Below are positions 46,838 to 57,432 of a stretch of 64,000 nucleotides of DNA, in pieces. The notes under the pieces are model-generated. The model saw only the letters and a program-made list of their open reading frames with translations. It ran no database searches and had not been told where the DNA came from. How positions within the stretch are numbered: position 1 is the stretch's first letter; the number at the start of each line of letters is the position of its first letter. Source of the stretch: Erwinia sp. E_sp_B01_1 (lineage in GTDB: Bacteria > Pseudomonadota > Gammaproteobacteria > Enterobacterales > Enterobacteriaceae). The DNA lies in contig NZ_CP142208.1 in NCBI RefSeq assembly GCF_036865545.1, positions 1,240,001 to 1,304,000 on the forward strand, given 5' to 3'. The position numbers were made by a program, and so were the translations under genes.

Positions 46838-48496
46838 ATGGGTAGCTGGCTACAAAATTACGATCCTCTGGGCAATATCTGGCTCTCCAGCCTGATCGCG
46901 GCCCTGCCAATATTGTTCTTCTTCCTGGCCCTGACCAAATTACGCATGAAAGGCTATGTTGCCGGCACCATCACGGTGTTAATTGCTCTGGCCGTAGCGC
47001 TGCTGTTTTATCGTATGCCGGTTGATAAAGCCCTGTCTGCCGCTGTTTTCGGCTTTTTTTACGGACTGTGGCCGATCGCATGGATAATCGTCGGGGCGGT
47101 CTTCGTTTATAAAATCACCGTCAAAACCGGGCAGTTCGACATCATCCGCAGCTCCATCCTGTCAATAACGGAGGACCAGCGCCTGCAAATGCTGATTGTG
47201 GGCTTTGCGTTTGGCTCGTTCCTTGAAGGAGCAGCAGGCTTTGGCGCGCCGGTAGCGATTACTGCGGCATTGCTGGTGGGCCTGGGATTCAAGCCGGTTT
47301 ACGCCGCCGGTTTATGCCTGATCGTTAATACTGCGCCGGTGGCTTTCGGTGCAATGGGCATTCCGATTATTGTTGCAGGCCAGGTGACCGGCATTGATGC
47401 TATGGCGATCAGCCAGATGGCGGGGCGGCAACTGCCGTTCCTGACGATGATTGTGCTGTTCTGGGTGATGGCTATCATGGATGGCTGGCGTGGGGTGAAA
47501 GAGACCTGGCCTGCGGTACTGGTCTCCGGTGGCTCATTTGCAATTGCCCAGTATCTGACCTCCAATTTCCTCGGTCCGGAACTGCCGGACGTGATCTCCG
47601 CGCTGGTTTCGCTGTTGTGCCTGACGCTGTTTCTTCGCGTCTGGAAGCCGGTACGCATTTTTCGCTTTGACCGCGAGGAACAAGGGCAGGTTGACCGGGA
47701 TTCACAGCCGGAAAAAAGGTACAGCGCCAGGCAGATTTTGCGGGCCTGGATGCCCTTTATTTTCCTGACCTTTACCGTTACCGTCTGGAGCGTTCCACCG
47801 TTCAAAGCGCTGTTTACGCCGGGAGGTGCGCTTTACAGCTGGGTTGCCACCGTAGCCGTGCCTTTCCTGCATCTGCAGGTCACTAAGATGCCCCCGGTGG
47901 TGGCGGGCGCTGAACCTTATGCGGCCATTTTCAAATTCGACTGGTTCTCGGCCACGGGTACAGCCATCTTTATCTCGGCGCTGATGGCGATAGTCTGGCT
48001 GAAAATGAAACCGGCACTGGCAGTGAAAACCTTCGTGGAAACGCTGCGCGAGCTGGCATTGCCGATTTACTCCATTGGCGCGGTGCTGGCGTTTGCCTTT
48101 ATCTCCAACTATTCCGGGCTCTCCACTACGCTGGCTCTGGCACTGGCGCATACCGGTAGCGCCTTTACCTTTTTCTCACCTTTCCTGGGCTGGCTCGGGG
48201 TCTTTCTGACCGGATCGGATACCTCATCCAATGCGCTGTTCGCTGCTTTACAGGCCACCACCGCCCAGCAGATTGGCGTGCCGGAAGTTCTGCTGGTTGC
48301 CGCCAATACCACCGGCGGCGTGACGGGCAAGATGATCTCTCCGCAGTCGATTGCCATTGCCTGTGCGGCCGTTGGCCTGGCGGGTAAAGAGTCGGATTTG
48401 TTCCGCTTCACGGTAAAACACAGCCTGATCTTCACCTGTATGGTTGGGGTTATCACCACCCTGCAGGCCTATGTCCTGCCCTGGATGATCCCATGA
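46838..48496 (+). CDS. lldP: L-lactate permease
   Basis: 552 residues from ATG 46838 ([20 protein letters not shown]), with TCAGGAGCAC ahead. The upstream Met at 46727 lies within the operator and is rejected. About a dozen membrane helices and the LctP signatures [16 protein letters not shown] and [15 protein letters not shown] are present. It imports L-lactate and glycolate with protons. The stop overlaps lldR by four bases, as in E. coli. Confidence 0.95.
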   Translation: MGSWLQNYDPLGNIWLSSLIAALPILFFFLALTKLRMKGYVAGTITVLIALAVALLFYRMPVDKALSAAVFGFFYGLWPIAWIIVGAVFVYKITVKTGQFDIIRSSILSITEDQRLQMLIVGFAFGSFLEGAAGFGAPVAITAALLVGLGFKPVYAAGLCLIVNTAPVAFGAMGIPIIVAGQVTGIDAMAISQMAGRQLPFLTMIVLFWVMAIMDGWRGVKETWPAVLVSGGSFAIAQYLTSNFLGPELPDVISALVSLLCLTLFLRVWKPVRIFRFDREEQGQVDRDSQPEKRYSARQILRAWMPFIFLTFTVTVWSVPPFKALFTPGGALYSWVATVAVPFLHLQVTKMPPVVAGAEPYAAIFKFDWFSATGTAIFISALMAIVWLKMKPALAVKTFVETLRELALPIYSIGAVLAFAFISNYSGLSTTLALALAHTGSAFTFFSPFLGWLGVFLTGSDTSSNALFAALQATTAQQIGVPEVLLVAANTTGGVTGKMISPQSIAIACAAVGLAGKESDLFRFTVKHSLIFTCMVGVITTLQAYVLPWMIP

Positions 48497-49245
48497 GCAG
48501 CGATCTGTTAGCCGATCGTTTGCGGGTTTATATCAGCGATAATCAGCTGAAACCGGGTCAGCGGCTTCCAGCCGAGCGACAGCTGGCTCAACAGTTAGGC
48601 GTCTCCCGCTCGTCCCTACGGGAAGCGATGCAAAAGCTGATCAGCCTGGGCGTGCTGTTCAGCCGTCGCGGGGGCGGGACCTTTCTGCAGCCAGCCGGGC
48701 CCGACTGGACAGAGCAGCGGCTGGTGATGCCGCTGAGCACGCTGCTGGCAGAGGATCCGGGTTACCGTTATGACGTGCTGGAAGCGAGGATAGCGATTGA
48801 GTCCAGCACCGCCTGGCATGCTGCGAGCCGCGCCACCGGGGAAGACAAAGCCCGTCTGAAAACCTGTTTAGCTGCAATGCAGCACATCTCCGATCGCGAA
48901 GACCCGGATCTCGCTGCGCATTCTGATGTGCGTTTTCACCTTACCATTGCGGAGGCTTCGCACAATCTGGTGCTGTTGCAGGCCATGCGGGGCCTGTTTG
49001 ATTTACTGCAATCCTCGGTCATGCAAAGCCGACAGAGATTGTATCTCCAGCCGACTATCCCTGACCGTCTGGCAGACCAGCACCTGGCCATTTACCAGGC
49101 AATCGTTGGCGGTGAGCCGGACGCCGCCCGGCAAGCGATGACCCACCATCTTGAGTTTGTTGCCCAAACCCTGCATGGCCTGACAGAGCAGGAGGCGCGA
49201 CACGCACGCAGCCTGCGTATCCCGAATGAACCAAACACTAAGTGA
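48493..49245 (+). CDS. lldR: Lactate-responsive repressor LldR (GntR/FadR family)
   Basis: 250 residues. N-terminal winged helix [31 protein letters not shown], then the FCD ligand domain with [16 protein letters not shown]. It binds the palindromes upstream of lldP and releases them with L-lactate. It is coupled to lldP by an ATGA overlap. Confidence 0.93.
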   Translation: MSSDLLADRLRVYISDNQLKPGQRLPAERQLAQQLGVSRSSLREAMQKLISLGVLFSRRGGGTFLQPAGPDWTEQRLVMPLSTLLAEDPGYRYDVLEARIAIESSTAWHAASRATGEDKARLKTCLAAMQHISDREDPDLAAHSDVRFHLTIAEASHNLVLLQAMRGLFDLLQSSVMQSRQRLYLQPTIPDRLADQHLAIYQAIVGGEPDAARQAMTHHLEFVAQTLHGLTEQEARHARSLRIPNEPNTK

Positions 49246-49254
49246 GGCCTGAAC

Positions 49255-50400
49255 GTGATTATCTCCTCCTCAAAGGATTACCGAGCCGCGGCAAAAGCGA
49301 AAATTCCTCCGTTTCTTTTTCACTACGCTGACGGTGGCGCCTATGACGAACATACGCTGCAACGCAACTGCGAAGATCTGGCGGATATCGCCCTGCGCCA
49401 GCGCATTCTGCGTAATATGTCTTCGCTGAGCCTGGAGACAACGCTGTTCAACGAAACCTTGTCCATGCCGGTCGCGCTGGCCCCGGTGGGGCTTTGCGGA
49501 ATGTATGCCCGCAGGGGAGAGGTTCAGGCTGCCCGTGCGGCGGATAAAAAGGGCATTCCCTTTACCTTATCAACGGTCTCCGTTTGCCCGATTGAAGAGG
49601 TGGCCCCGGCCATGAAGCGGCCTATGTGGTTCCAGCTTTACGTGCTGCGGGATCGGGGATTTATGCGTAACGCGCTGGAACGCGCTCAGGCCGCAGGCTG
49701 TACTACCCTGGTCTTTACCGTGGATATGCCGGTGCCGGGCGCCCGCTACCGCGATGCTCATTCAGGCATGAGCGGGGCGCATGGCCCTTTACGCCGTTAC
49801 CTGCAATCGGTGATGCATCCGCAGTGGGCCTGGGATGTTGGTCTGCACGGGCGTCCGCACGATCTCGGCAATATCTCCGCCTATCGGGGTGAACCCACCA
49901 ACCTTGCGGATTACATTGGCTGGCTGGCGAATAACTTCGATCCCTCCATCTCCTGGAGCGATCTGGAGTGGATCCGTGACTTCTGGAAAGGGCCGATGAT
50001 CATCAAAGGCATTCTTGATCCTGAGGATGCGCGGGATGCGGTGCGGTTTGGCGCCGACGGTATTGTGGTTTCCAACCACGGTGGCCGTCAGTTGGACGGC
50101 GTGCTCTCTTCGGCACGCGCGCTGCCGGCCATTGCGGATGCGGTAAAAGGAGACCTGACTATTCTGGCGGATGGCGGCGTACGCAGCGGGCTGGATGTGC
50201 TGCGGATGCTGGCTCTGGGCGCAGACACGGCGTTAATTGGCCGCGCTTTTATCTATGCTCTGGCAACAGCTGGCGAAGCAGGCGTCACCAATCTGCTGAA
50301 CCTGTTTGAAAAAGAGATGCGGGTAGCCATGACGCTGACCGGCGCGAGTTCCATCGCAGAGATCACGCGTGACTCGCTGGTTGAAGCGGCCAGGCAATAA
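49255..50400 (+). CDS. lldD: L-lactate dehydrogenase (quinone), FMN-dependent
   Basis: 381 residues from a GTG start ([20 protein letters not shown]), ten bases after lldR. Flavin-binding [30 protein letters not shown], the active-site [13 protein letters not shown] and [20 protein letters not shown]. It oxidises L-lactate to pyruvate at the inner membrane and feeds quinone. Completes the lldPRD operon. Confidence 0.95.
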   Translation: MIISSSKDYRAAAKAKIPPFLFHYADGGAYDEHTLQRNCEDLADIALRQRILRNMSSLSLETTLFNETLSMPVALAPVGLCGMYARRGEVQAARAADKKGIPFTLSTVSVCPIEEVAPAMKRPMWFQLYVLRDRGFMRNALERAQAAGCTTLVFTVDMPVPGARYRDAHSGMSGAHGPLRRYLQSVMHPQWAWDVGLHGRPHDLGNISAYRGEPTNLADYIGWLANNFDPSISWSDLEWIRDFWKGPMIIKGILDPEDARDAVRFGADGIVVSNHGGRQLDGVLSSARALPAIADAVKGDLTILADGGVRSGLDVLRMLALGADTALIGRAFIYALATAGEAGVTNLLNLFEKEMRVAMTLTGASSIAEITRDSLVEAARQ

Positions 50401-50554
50401 TGGCATTGAGGTCGACCTTTAGCGGCCAGGCAGTAATCGCATCGGGCTGGTCTTAAGCAGCCCCTTAATTTCTCAACAAAACTAACCGCTTAACTTTTAA
50501 GCAGGTAAATTTACTCTGGCTCCCTGCGTTAGCCCTGTACTTTTCTTCCGCTCT

Positions 50555-50562
50555 GCCGATAA
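50555..50562 (+). promoter_or_regulatory. Sigma-28 (FliA) -10 element upstream of cheV
   Basis: GCCGATAA is an exact FliA -10. The -35 box 11 bases before it is weak (TGTACTTT). It is 46 bases ahead of the cheV start, fitting control with the flagellar late genes. Confidence 0.6.
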
Positions 50563-50607
50563 CCCTGACAGAGAGATTCAGGCGCGCACATTAACGTAGA
50601 GGGTAAA

Positions 50608-51573
50608 ATGGATAACTTTCAGAAAGAGATCGACGAGAGGGCAAACCTGGCCTTATCAAACAAATTTGAATTGCTGGTGTTTCGTTTAGGCTCCGATCTC
50701 AACGAGGAAAAATCTGAGTTATTCGGAATTAACGTCTTTAAGCTGCGTGAAATTGTGCCGATGACCACCATCACCAAAGCGGCAGGCATGAAGTCCCCGC
50801 TGATGGGTATGGCGAACATTCGTGGACAATTCATCCCGGTGATCGATCTGCCAGCCGTTGTGGGCTGTACGCCTGCCACAGGGCTTAACCTGATTCTGGT
50901 CACTGAATACGCCCGCAGTACCCAGGCGTTCGCGGTGGAATCCGTGGAAGATATCGTCCGTCTGGACTGGAGTCAGGTGCACGCTGCCGAATCCGGTGTG
51001 AGCAGCCGTAACATCACCAGCATCGCCTGTCTGAATGCAGACAAGCAGAACAGCACCATGGCGTTAGTGCTGGATGTAGAACAGATCCTGCATGATGTCA
51101 TCCCTTCCGTCCGTGAAGTGAAGCAGGATGACATCAAGCTGAAAGAGTTTGATATCCGCCCTGGTTCGGTGGCCATTGTGGCTGAAGACTCCAGAGTGGC
51201 GCGTCAGATGCTGGAGCAGGGCCTGAAGGCGATGAACATTCCGGCGATCATGCACAATACCGGGCTTGAAGCCTGGGAGAAGATCAAACTGATGGCGAAG
51301 CAGGCTGAAGCTGAAGGCGTCTCTGTCCGCGATAAAATCTCGATGGTACTGACCGACCTCGAAATGCCGGAGATGGATGGTTTTACCCTGACGCGTAATA
51401 TCAAAAGTGATATTAACCTGCGCGATATCCCGGTGGTGATCCACTCTTCCCTCTCCGGCAGTGCCAACGAAGACCACGTCCGAAAAGTGGGTGCCAACGG
51501 CTATGTGGCGAAATTTGAGATCAATCAGCTTTCAGCAGTGATCCACAAAGTGCTGGCAGAGGCGTCAAATTAA
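50608..51573 (+). CDS. cheV: Chemotaxis coupling protein CheV
   Basis: 321 residues. CheW-like domain (LLVFRLG, FGINVFKLREIVPMT, GQFIPVIDLPAVVG), then from about 185 a receiver domain: AIVAEDSR, LTDLEMPEMDGF with the phospho-Asp, IHSSLS and VAKFEINQL. It joins receptors to CheA and buffers phosphate. Here a lone gene with a FliA-type promoter. Confidence 0.93.
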   Translation: MDNFQKEIDERANLALSNKFELLVFRLGSDLNEEKSELFGINVFKLREIVPMTTITKAAGMKSPLMGMANIRGQFIPVIDLPAVVGCTPATGLNLILVTEYARSTQAFAVESVEDIVRLDWSQVHAAESGVSSRNITSIACLNADKQNSTMALVLDVEQILHDVIPSVREVKQDDIKLKEFDIRPGSVAIVAEDSRVARQMLEQGLKAMNIPAIMHNTGLEAWEKIKLMAKQAEAEGVSVRDKISMVLTDLEMPEMDGFTLTRNIKSDINLRDIPVVIHSSLSGSANEDHVRKVGANGYVAKFEINQLSAVIHKVLAEASN

Positions 51574-51596
51574 GCCTCTGTCCAGGAGGATGTGAT

Positions 51597-52508
51597 TTAC
51601 GCCGCCGCCCGGCGCAGCCTGAAGAAACCCGGCCGGGCAAACATCACCAGATTGCCCAGCAGGATCAGCAGCAGGCCAATGACCGCATTGGCATGCCAGA
51701 CATAGCCTTCATAAAGGGTGGAAAGCGTCAGCGCCACCAGCGGAAACAGCAGCGTGCTGTAGGCCGCCTGACTGGCACCGATACGCCCCACCAGAGAGAA
51801 GTAAGCGCCAAATCCAATCACCGAGCCGAAAATAGCCAGATAGAGCAGCGATCCCAGATAGCGCGCCGACAGCTCCGGCATAAAGCGATCGCCGTTAAAC
51901 AGGCTGATCCCGGCCATCACTAAAGCTCCATACAGCATTGCATAGGTGTTAGTGGAGAGGATCTCCAGCCCGCGTCGCTGGTGGCGGGTGCTGATCATAT
52001 TGCCCAGAGAAAAACCAAAGGTTCCCAGGGCGCTGAGGCCAATGCCGATCAGCAGAGAAGGGGCCATTTCGCTGGATACCAGGTCGTGCCAGAACAGAGC
52101 AACGATACCGGTGATGCCAAGCGCTGCCGCGGGTAACAGATTGGGATGCGGACGCAGGCGGAAAAAAATCATGCTGTTGACTGCGTTATATAACACGGCC
52201 ATAGAGAAAATCACCGACTCCAGTCCGCTGCTGATAAAGGAAGCGGCATGGTAGAAGCAGACAAAATTAAAGCCGAAAACGCAGCAGCCCTGAAGCAGGC
52301 AGAAGAGGTGGTCATTAAGGCTGATTTTACGTAACCTGCCCAGCAGACCCAGCACGACAACCATCGCCAGTGCGGCGACCAGAAAGCGCCAGAATACCGA
52401 AACGGTTACCGACACCACGCCCTGTTGCATCACAATAGCTATCCACGTCGTTCCCCAAATCACCACCACCAACATATACAAAAGTCCGTTCATCGCTGCC
52501 TCTGTCAC
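51597..52508 (-). CDS. EamA/DMT-family inner-membrane exporter
   Basis: 303 residues with ten hydrophobic helices and two EamA repeats (GLLYMLVVVIWGTTWIAIVM; LLIGIGLSALGTFGFSLGNM) with the usual WG..W signature. A start six codons later (MNGLLYM) is as likely. It is transcribed away from an AraC-type regulator, which probably controls it; substrate unknown (amino acids or metabolites in this family). Confidence 0.88.
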   Translation of the reverse strand: MTEAAMNGLLYMLVVVIWGTTWIAIVMQQGVVSVTVSVFWRFLVAALAMVVVLGLLGRLRKISLNDHLFCLLQGCCVFGFNFVCFYHAASFISSGLESVIFSMAVLYNAVNSMIFFRLRPHPNLLPAAALGITGIVALFWHDLVSSEMAPSLLIGIGLSALGTFGFSLGNMISTRHQRRGLEILSTNTYAMLYGALVMAGISLFNGDRFMPELSARYLGSLLYLAIFGSVIGFGAYFSLVGRIGASQAAYSTLLFPLVALTLSTLYEGYVWHANAVIGLLLILLGNLVMFARPGFFRLRRAAA

Positions 52509-52672
52509 TGCTTTAGTTACCCGTCAGTGTCGTCGTTGCCGGCCGGTTGCGCTTGCAGCGCGCTGCGGTGACTTGCAAATTCTTGCGGTTATTTTGGACC
52601 ACAGCCCGGAACCACTGGAATCTGCTTCTGAGCCTCCCTAAACTGAGCTTCTGTTTATCGCCCGAGGTCACT

Positions 52673-53536
52673 ATGAGCGCGCCCTATCAGGCTTTTGAAA
52701 ATCTGCGTCAGCATCGCGCGCGCCTGCAGGAGAGCGTGCAACTTGGCTCGGGGATCCAGCTCGCCGCCTGGCGCAATGATTTTGACTGCGTCACGCAACG
52801 CAGCGATCACCACACCCTGAGCCTGTATGTAGAGGCCGGATTCAACACCTGGCATAAAACCCGGGCAGGCTGGCAGAATGGCGGCGGGCCGGATCGTTTT
52901 TGTCTGATGCCAGAGAACAGCGAATCTACATGGGATATCCGCTCTGAATTCTCGTTTGTGCACCTTTACTGCACGGACCAGCATCTGCGCCACCTTGCTG
53001 AGCAAATCTGGGACAAAAGCCCGGCCAGCATCTCGCTGGACGAAAAGGTGTTCAGCGAGGATGTGCGGATTACGCAGCTTTACCGGCACTTTTTGCTGAG
53101 CAGCGACTGGCAGCAAAACGCTAACCATCTGACGCTGAGCAGCGCTTCAACCCTGCTGATGACCCACTTATTGCAGCATTACAGTGAAGTGTTATGGAAG
53201 CTTCCTGCGGTACGCGGCGGACTGGCACCCGGAGTGTTACGCACACTGATCGCCTTTATTGAAGAGAATCTGGCCTCGTCCCTGACGCTGGCAGAACTGG
53301 CTTTGCAGGCCGGGCTGAGCGAGTTTCACTTCGCCAGAATGTTCAGGCAATCCACTAAACTGGCTCCTCATCAGTATGTAATGCAGCGAAGAATGGCGAA
53401 AGCCGAGCATCTGGTCCGTCACAGCAGACTGCCGCTGACAGAAATCGCGCTGGCCTGTGGCTTCAGCTCCTCCAGCCATTTCAGTAATCGTTTCCGCAGC
53501 GTCTATGGTTTTGCGCCTTCTGCTTTGCGCACCTGA
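52673..53536 (+). CDS. AraC-family regulator, divergent from the EamA exporter
   Basis: 287 residues from ATG 52673, preceded by GAGGTCACT. An N-terminal sensing domain (HHTLSLYVEAGFNTWHKTRA) is followed by a C-terminal double HTH: SSLTLAELALQAGLSEFHFA, RMFRQSTKLAPHQYVMQRRM, LPLTEIALACGFSSSSHFSN, FRSVYGFAPSALR. The divergent arrangement over 164 bases suggests it controls the exporter and itself. Confidence 0.88.
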   Translation: MSAPYQAFENLRQHRARLQESVQLGSGIQLAAWRNDFDCVTQRSDHHTLSLYVEAGFNTWHKTRAGWQNGGGPDRFCLMPENSESTWDIRSEFSFVHLYCTDQHLRHLAEQIWDKSPASISLDEKVFSEDVRITQLYRHFLLSSDWQQNANHLTLSSASTLLMTHLLQHYSEVLWKLPAVRGGLAPGVLRTLIAFIEENLASSLTLAELALQAGLSEFHFARMFRQSTKLAPHQYVMQRRMAKAEHLVRHSRLPLTEIALACGFSSSSHFSNRFRSVYGFAPSALRT

Positions 53537-53655
53537 CCTGAAACTTTTCCTGGTCAGGGGTCTGAATTTGACCAAAAAGCGTTTATAAAGACATATTTAC
53601 CAGTCCAGCCGGTGTACTGTTTCTTTGTTCGACAGAAGTTAACAAAGAGATAACA

Positions 53656-53862
53656 ATGGGCGATTATTATTATCTGGAGCAGAAACCGCGCCAGGAAGCT
53701 CTCAAAGTTGTCCATCGTTCAGGCTGCCTGAAGTTAAGCATTCTGAAACGACAAAGAGAGTTTCTGGGCACGTTTTACACTTCAACAGATGCATTACTTA
53801 CAGCAAACAAACGTTATGGTTCCAGCCGCCTGTGTCCACTGTGCTGTAGCCAGAAACGCTGA
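53656..53862 (+). CDS. Small basic protein with a C-terminal Cys cluster
   Basis: 68 residues: MGDYYYLEQKPRQEALKVVH, then LYKLS-type basic strands, ending SRLCPLCCSQKR. Three Cys in the last ten residues (CPLCC) could bind metal. AACAAAGAGATAAC precedes it. No family recognised. Confidence 0.55.
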   Translation: MGDYYYLEQKPRQEALKVVHRSGCLKLSILKRQREFLGTFYTSTDALLTANKRYGSSRLCPLCCSQKR

Positions 53863-53979
53863 TACCCCGGCTGCCTTCGGGCAGCCTTTTCTCCCGGTTG
53901 CAATGGCCGCCAGGCTGCTGGTAATCTGACGCTGCCGTTCTTACTCCCGGGAACGGTGCGTGCCTGAACAGGAATGTTG

Positions 53980-54474
53980 ATGATTTGGCTGATGCTTGCG
54001 ACCCTGGTTGTGGTCTTTATTATTGGTTTTCGTGTGCTTAACTCCCAGACGCGGCGGGCAACCCGCACGTTAACAAAACGGCTGAACCTGGAGCCGGTTT
54101 ATGTGGAATCCCTGATCAGTCTGATGGGCCGCACCGCCGGGGAAGAGTTTGTGCAGTACCTGGCCCGCGATAATGAAGCCCATATCGCCAACAGCGCCAG
54201 CGTGCTGTTGATTTATCAGGTGTTTATCGTTGACGAGTCCGATGAGAGCATGATGTTCTGGCGCGGCGTACTGCGGAAGGCCTACCTGCCTTGTGAACTC
54301 AGCAATGAGCATGTGCGGCTGGCGTTAACTTTCCTGCGTGAGCTGGAACCCGATGCCCAGGAAATGCATGCTTTCCGCCAGCGCTATAACGAGCGTTTTG
54401 CCACGCCTGAGGATCACCCACCGGGTATGCAGAATAATGTTTATCCGCTGCATTCCCGCCTCAACCGCCACTAA
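53980..54474 (+). CDS. DUF1198 inner-membrane protein (YicN-like)
   Basis: 164 residues from the second ATG (AGGA six bases ahead); the first ATG at 53974 is too close to it. One N-terminal helix (MIWLMLATLVVVFIIGFRVL), then LNLEPVYVESLISLMGRTAG, EEFVQYLARDNEAHIANSAS and VLLIYQVFIVDESDESMM match E. coli YicN. Function unknown. Confidence 0.85.
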   Translation: MIWLMLATLVVVFIIGFRVLNSQTRRATRTLTKRLNLEPVYVESLISLMGRTAGEEFVQYLARDNEAHIANSASVLLIYQVFIVDESDESMMFWRGVLRKAYLPCELSNEHVRLALTFLRELEPDAQEMHAFRQRYNERFATPEDHPPGMQNNVYPLHSRLNRH

Positions 54475-54892
54475 GCTTTATTCCCTTTAATTCTTTATTC
54501 CCTGTAAAAGGGGAATTTCGCGCGCCCATTGTGTATTTATTGTTAAATATAATGAATTTAATCGTTAAATAAGCCTGGCGACCACAGACGACTTTTTTCC
54601 ATATATTTAGCATGGGCATTGTCACGCCTGGCGATTATCACCTGCCCGTTACCCAAAGATTCTTTCCTGAATCAGCATAAACAGAGGGGTTATGCCGGTT
54701 TTTTAGCCATAACATAGCTTTATCATTAATTCTTTATTTTTTAACAATATGACAAAAACTTAACTGTATATATTTTGCATTCAAATATTACACTTTGTAA
54801 CCTATGTATCCATAACATTACGTAAAGCTTCGTCGATATAGATACTTATTAACTCAAATTACATTTTATTAGCATGTGAGAGTCGTGGTGTT
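54475..54892. other. AT-rich intergenic region before the gluconate dehydrogenase operon
   Basis: No reading frame of note. It contains long AT-rich runs and a GTGAGAG just before the ATG at 54893, so it most likely holds the promoter of the operon. I cannot point to a reliable -35/-10 pair or an operator. Confidence 0.5.
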
Positions 54893-55618
54893 ATGCTCCT
54901 TCAAAAAGAAACTACCCGTCGTAAGTTTTTATTAGGATCGCTGTTAGCCTTACCTTTAGGCGAAATGGTATTTAAGGGAATAACGGCAGCGCAAGCTGCT
55001 GAAATGGCCGCTCCTGAGCTGGTCGACTACAAACCGGTATTTTTCAGTGCCGAAGAGTGGCAATTCGTGATGGCCGCCTGCGATCGTTTGATCCCGGCTG
55101 GCGGCAAGGGTAAAGCCCCTGGCGCACTGGAAACCAACGTGCCGATCTTTATCGATCAGCAGATGCGCACCGATATGGGCGAAGAGATCTATATGCAGGG
55201 GCCTTTCAACGTCAATGCTCCGGCCACTATGGGTTATCAGATCCCGTTCAAACCTCAGCAAATTTATAAAACCGGTATCAAACTGGTCAGCGACTGGTGC
55301 CAGAAAAACCATCAAAAAGCGTTCCACGAACTTTCAGATGCGGACAAAGATGCCGTGCTGACTCAGGTTCAGAAAAACACGATTAACTTCGCCGATCTGG
55401 GGGAAGACTCACTGAAAGGATCGCAGTTCTTTGCCGGACTGCTGTCGGATACCAAGCACGGTTATCTGGCCGATCCTATGTACGGCGGAAACAAGGGAAT
55501 GAAGGCGTGGATCGCCATCGGCTTCCCTGGCGCACGAGCCAGCTTCACCGAGTGGGTGAAACAGCACAACGTGCCTTATCCGCTCGGCCCGGTCAGCATT
55601 CTTGGCCAGCAAGCTTAA
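54893..55618 (+). CDS. Gluconate 2-dehydrogenase gamma (small) subunit
   Basis: 241 residues. The N-terminus TTRRKFLLGSLLALPLGEMV is a Tat signal (RRKF), and the mature part (FFSAEEWQFVMAACDRLIPA, GYLADPMYGGNKGMKAW, GARASFTEWV) is the gluconate dehydrogenase subunit 3 family. It carries the folded FAD subunit across the membrane. Forty bases ahead of the large subunit gene. Confidence 0.9.
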   Translation: MLLQKETTRRKFLLGSLLALPLGEMVFKGITAAQAAEMAAPELVDYKPVFFSAEEWQFVMAACDRLIPAGGKGKAPGALETNVPIFIDQQMRTDMGEEIYMQGPFNVNAPATMGYQIPFKPQQIYKTGIKLVSDWCQKNHQKAFHELSDADKDAVLTQVQKNTINFADLGEDSLKGSQFFAGLLSDTKHGYLADPMYGGNKGMKAWIAIGFPGARASFTEWVKQHNVPYPLGPVSILGQQA

Positions 55619-55658
55619 GTGAGTTTTCTCCGTTTTCATCTGATTGGCAGGATTTGAT

Positions 55659-57426
55659 ATGGCACTGGTAAACAAAGAAGAAGTCGACGTAGTCGTTGTC
55701 GGCCTGGGCTGGGCTGGCTCGCTGATGAGTATCGAGCTGGCTATGGCCGGATTGAACGTTCGCGCGCTTGAGCGGGGTGGCGACAGGACTTATGAAGACT
55801 TCGCCTACCCGAAACCGGCGGACGAGTACGCCTACGGCGTGCGCAATAAAGTGATGGCGACCCCGAAAGAAGCCGCACTGACTGTTCGCTATAACATGAG
55901 CCAGACCGCGCTCCCAACCCGTAAATGGGGCGCTTTCGCACCCGGTACTGGTGTGGGTGGCTCGGGTCTGCACTGGACGGCTGTATTGATCCGTCCTACC
56001 CCAACAGACCTCAAACTGAAAACCTACGCAGACGAAGCCTATAAGCCAGGCATCCTGCAGGAAGATATGCGCATCATGGACTTCCCGTTCACCTGGGATG
56101 AAATTGAGCCGTATTACACCAAGTTTGAAAACATCTGTGGCCAGTCCGGCACCACCGGTAACCTGCGTGGGCAGATTCTGGAAGGGGGCGATCCTTTTGA
56201 AGGTCCACGCTCTGAGCCATACCCTCTGCCCGCACTGGAAGATACGCTGAACACCACCATGTTCGCTGCGGCGGCGAAGAAGCTGGGCTATCACCCGTTC
56301 CCGAACCCGTCAGCCTGCGTATCCCGTGCCTGGACTAACCCTTACGGCAACCAGATCGCCCCCTGCAACTATTGCGGCTACTGCAGTAAATATCCGTGCC
56401 TGAACTACTCCAAAGCCTCGCCGCAAACGGCAGTAATGGATTCGTTAAAGCGGATGAAAAACTTCTCTTATGAAGTGAACGCCAACGTGTTGAAAGTGGT
56501 GCTGCACGATGACAAGAAAACCGCCAAAGGCGTGATCTACATCGATGAGCAGGGCAACGAGTGCTTCCAGCCCGCGAAAATTGTAGTGCTGAGCGGCTTC
56601 CAGTTCGCCAACGTGCGTCTGATGCTGCTTTCCGGCATTGGTAAGCCTTACAACCCCATCACCGAAGAGGGTGTAATCGGTCGTAACTATGCGTTCCTGA
56701 GCAACGGCGGCTCCACGCTGTTCTTTAAAGATAAAAACTTCAACCCGTTTGCCACCGCCGGCGCTACCGGTCAGATGATCAATGACATCTCTCCGGGCAA
56801 CTTTGATGGTCCATCACTGGGCTTTATCGGTGGGGCAAAAATCCACAGCTCTCAGGCTACCGGTACGCCGATCAGCACTGCACTGCCGAAAGGCACGCCA
56901 ACCTGGGGTTCCGGCTGGAAAGAGGGCATGGAAGAGTGGTACGGCCACTCCATGAAGATCAGCATCACCACGACCTGCCAGTCCTATCGCGATATTTATC
57001 TGGATCTGGATCCGAACTACAAAGATGAGTACGGCTATCCCTTGCTGCGTATGACCTTTGACTGGAAAGCGAATGAACTTAAGCTGCAACAGTATCTTAA
57101 GGGCATCGTCGGGAATATCACCAAAGAGCTTAACCCGGACAGCTACAGCGAAAGCTTCCTGTCAATGGATGCGCATTTCGACCTGACCAAGTATGTTTCC
57201 ACGCACAACGTGGGTGGGGCGGTCATGGGCGACAATCCGCAGACATCGGCGCTGAACAAGTATCTGCAGAGCTGGGATGTGCACAACGTCTTTGTGCCAG
57301 GGGGAATGCGTTCCCGCAGAACTTCCAGGCTAACCCGACCGATACCATCGGGGCGATTACGCTGATGGCGGCTCAGGCTATCAAAGAACACTATCTGAAA
57401 AATCCCGGCCCACTGGTACAGGCATA
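55659..57426 (+). pseudogene. Gluconate 2-dehydrogenase FAD (GMC) subunit, frameshifted near the 3' end
   Basis: From ATG 55659 the frame gives DVVVVGLGWAGSLMSIELAM (FAD binding), PGTGVGGSGLHWTAVLIRP, CNYCGYCSKYPCLNYSK (iron-sulfur-like Cys set) and HNVGGAVMGDNP. At SWDVHNVFVPGG it slips to MRSRRTSR and stops at 57365. In the next frame it goes on NAFPQNFQANPTDTIGAITL, MAAQAIKEHYLKN to 57426, the normal C-terminus with the active-site Asn. One missing G in the run 57300-57304 explains it. Real loss of activity or a base-calling error. Confidence 0.88.
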
Positions 57427-57432
57427 AGCGAG

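Noticed and set aside
47299..48459. Minus-strand frames of 116-168 codons inside lldP
   Set aside because: They lie opposite a clear permease gene and have no family features.
54475..54892. Possible origin or regulatory array in the AT-rich stretch
   Set aside because: No repeats, DnaA boxes or palindromes stood out; it reads as an ordinary promoter region.
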